A DNA stretch of 64,000 nucleotides from assembly GCA_022827835.1 (NCBI GenBank), contig JAJEIO010000026.1, forward strand, positions 1 through 64,000. Reading direction: 5' to 3'. The stretch comes from Candidatus Latescibacterota bacterium (GTDB taxonomy: Bacteria; Latescibacterota; UBA2968; UBA8231). The notes below the pieces were generated by a model that was not told the origin of the DNA, searched no databases, and worked only from the letters and a program-made list of their open reading frames with translations. Positions 62,378-64,000 of this stretch are shown here, piece after piece (the first letter of the stretch is position 1; every line of letters starts with the position of its first letter). A program made the position numbers and the translations under genes.

Positions 62378-64000
62378 ATGACTAAAGACGAACTAATCGC
62401 TAAGATCAGCAAATATGAGTGGAACGATGTTGAGTGCAAGAGAGCTCAAAGAGGCGTTCCTGAGGATGCTTATAAGACCGTTTCCGCTTTTTCTAATACG
62501 GCGGGAGGGTATCTGGTCTTCGGCGTAAAAGATACCGAGGGAAAACTTGAGATTGTCGGCGTAATCAAGGTCGATAAAGTCCAGAACGATTTCCTGAGTT
62601 GTATCCGGGCTAGGGGCAAGCTGAATCGGGTCATTAATGTTCAGGAGGAGGCTTTTGAGCATGAAGGAAAGACACTCCTCGTTTTCCATATTCCGGAAGC
62701 GCAACGGAAGGAAAAGCCCATCTACTTGAACGACGACATTCGCCAATCCTTCATCCGTCGAGGGGCCGGAGACGAGCGTTGCACTGCGGTTGAGATCGGA
62801 CGATTTCTTCGAGATGCGTCTGATACAACCTATGATGGAGAACACCTCGGAAATATTGATGGGGAGGATTTCTTTGATAAGCAGAGCGTTGCTTGGTATC
62901 GACGCCTATTTCAGGAAAAAGAAGATAATCGCCATGCAAATTTGAGCGATATTGAGTTTCTCAACGAATGGGGATTTGTTGTCGAGTCGGAAGATTCACT
63001 TATCCCCACTCGTGCGGCTGTTTTGTTATTCGGTAAAGGGCTCTACGTTCGTCAGGTCCTTCCTCGGGGGGTTGTGGATTACCAGAGAATTGATGTTCCT
63101 TTTGAACAATGGTCACCGGAAAATCGTTGGCACGACCGGATTGTGGTTGAAGAGAATATCATCCAAGCTTGGCAGGTTATAGTGGAAAAGTACATGCGCT
63201 TGGCAGAGAGGCCATTTTCCATCGACAGTACAACCTTACGCCGTCACGATGCCCCGCCCGATTACATCTCGTTCCGCGAAGCTGCTATCAATCTTTTGAT
63301 CCACCAAGATTACGGTGATCATACACGCAAACCCATTATCAAGATATTCTCGGATCGGACTGTATTCTGGAATCCGGGGGACGCCTTTGACACTGTGGAC
63401 CAGCTTTTGGAACCAACAGAAAAGGAAGTCCGCAATCCGGCCATCATAGGTGCCTTTCGCAGAATCGGTCTGAGCGATCAGGCGGGGACTGGGATACGTT
63501 CCATTTTTGGAAACTGGCGGCAACTTGGATATATCCTTCCTGATATCAGGAATGACAAGGCCAAGAAGGTATTCGAGCTTGTTCTATTCAAAGAACCCTT
63601 ACTTACTGAACGTCAAAAAATTTTTCAGGCCCAATTGGGGGTGAGTCTGTCTGAACAGGGAGCATCGGTTTTTGCTCATGCCTGTCGATCAGATGAAATC
63701 ACTCTCACAGACACGAAGGCGGTCATCGGAGCTGGAAATCGAGAGGCCAGAGCAGTACTCAACCGATTGGTGACGATGGCCTTACTGCGTGAAGTTAAAG
63801 TAGGTGTCTGGGATGTAGTAGAACATTTGAAGAAACCATTACTCTCTATTGACCAAGCTACTGACCAACCTGGCGACCTTGAGGAGAACTTGGTCAGTGA
63901 CCAACCTGGCAACCTTGAGGAGAACTTGGTCACTCCTCTGTTGACCAACCTGACTGACCACCAACGAAAGATTATCGAACTTTGTGAGGTTTCCCGAAAA
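62378..64000 (+). CDS. AlbA_2 (Schlafen AAA_4-like) protein in a BREX locus, C-terminus off the right edge
   Basis: 541 residues to the window edge, from the second ATG (AAGGGG 8 bases upstream; the first ATG stops after 4 codons). AlbA_2 domain 1-150: DVECKRAQRGVPEDAYKTVS, FSNTAGGYLVFGVKD. GHKL-like part near 300-345: FREAAINLLIHQDYG, VFWNPGD. Then a winged-helix-like region and a linker with two near-copies of DQPG-LEENLV. It starts 19 bases after brxC and is probably co-transcribed. Similar proteins occur in defence islands and may be regulators or nucleic-acid sensors. Shares its plan with the protein at 22835. Confidence 0.83.
   Translation, partial: MTKDELIAKISKYEWNDVECKRAQRGVPEDAYKTVSAFSNTAGGYLVFGVKDTEGKLEIVGVIKVDKVQNDFLSCIRARGKLNRVINVQEEAFEHEGKTLLVFHIPEAQRKEKPIYLNDDIRQSFIRRGAGDERCTAVEIGRFLRDASDTTYDGEHLGNIDGEDFFDKQSVAWYRRLFQEKEDNRHANLSDIEFLNEWGFVVESEDSLIPTRAAVLLFGKGLYVRQVLPRGVVDYQRIDVPFEQWSPENRWHDRIVVEENIIQAWQVIVEKYMRLAERPFSIDSTTLRRHDAPPDYISFREAAINLLIHQDYGDHTRKPIIKIFSDRTVFWNPGDAFDTVDQLLEPTEKEVRNPAIIGAFRRIGLSDQAGTGIRSIFGNWRQLGYILPDIRNDKAKKVFELVLFKEPLLTERQKIFQAQLGVSLSEQGASVFAHACRSDEITLTDTKAVIGAGNREARAVLNRLVTMALLREVKVGVWDVVEHLKKPLLSIDQATDQPGDLEENLVSDQPGNLEENLVTPLLTNLTDHQRKIIELCEVSRK

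Noticed and set aside
1..64000. tRNA or rRNA genes
   Set aside because: No tRNA-like GGTTCGAATCC arm with matching acceptor stem and no rRNA-like stretch was found in the gaps.

Overview
This 64 kb window looks like chromosomal DNA of an uncultured, GC-rich heterotrophic bacterium, most plausibly Latescibacterota, Poribacteria or a similar marine, soil or sponge-associated lineage. That placement is inference. It rests on four Gfo/Idh/MocA oxidoreductases mixed with a sulfatase-like hydrolase, M81 metallopeptidase, DHDPS-like, UxuA-like and amidohydrolase genes, and on several large secreted proteins ending in FlgD/T9SS-like Ig tails. No rRNA or tRNA gene was seen, so taxonomy is not anchored.

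Layout: (1) 1-12.3 kb holds small catabolic operons: IlvD/Edd dehydratase (cut by the left edge), two Gfo/Idh genes, a metallophosphoesterase, a sulfatase-fold enzyme with Thr at the nucleophile site, an Ldh_2 dehydrogenase plus a ~90% identical scrap of its 3' end, an M81 peptidase with an O-methyltransferase, a RelE/HigB-like toxin-antitoxin pair and a DHDPS-like enzyme. (2) 12.3-27 kb is a cell-surface locus: a histidine kinase/response regulator pair, a TPR/coiled-coil/GH2-type jelly-roll protein, two discoidin/FlgD-tail proteins and a large envelope protein with calcium-loop-like repeats, plus an AlbA_2/Schlafen-type ATP-binding protein. (3) 27-36.8 kb: amidohydrolase, SDR and UxuA form an operon. 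Next is a low-GC DNA methyltransferase fused to the N-terminal domain of a BsuBI/PstI endonuclease whose nuclease half is missing. Then come Gfo/Idh, DUF4214, beta-lactamase-like and amidohydrolase-2 genes and a CopG/PIN toxin-antitoxin pair with a good promoter. (4) 36.9-47.8 kb: a sugar ABC importer (binding protein, two permeases, a 54-residue membrane protein, ATPase). Between this ATPase and a second MalK-like ATPase sit two tandem secreted LRR-metalloprotease genes, preceded by a structured, AT-rich leader. (5) 47.8-58.1 kb: SGNH hydrolase, a third FlgD-tail protein, a beta-propeller glycosidase-like protein, two divergent truncated gene starts (PhyH and enolase superfamily), a polytopic DUF6785-like membrane protein, an AXE1-type esterase and a Gfo/Idh gene. 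(6) 58.1-64 kb: the start of a BREX type 3-like defence locus (brxF, brxC/pglY), followed by a second AlbA_2 protein cut by the right edge.

The catabolic genes fit uptake and stepwise oxidation, dehydration and hydrolysis of modified sugars or sugar acids. The surface locus looks like a signalled adhesion or polymer-handling apparatus. Two defence regions bracket the second half: a disarmed restriction-modification gene and an apparently intact BREX start. The most unusual elements are the tandem LRR-metalloproteases lodged in a transporter operon with their structured leader, the nuclease-less BsuBI/PstI fusion, and the BREX-linked AlbA_2 protein.
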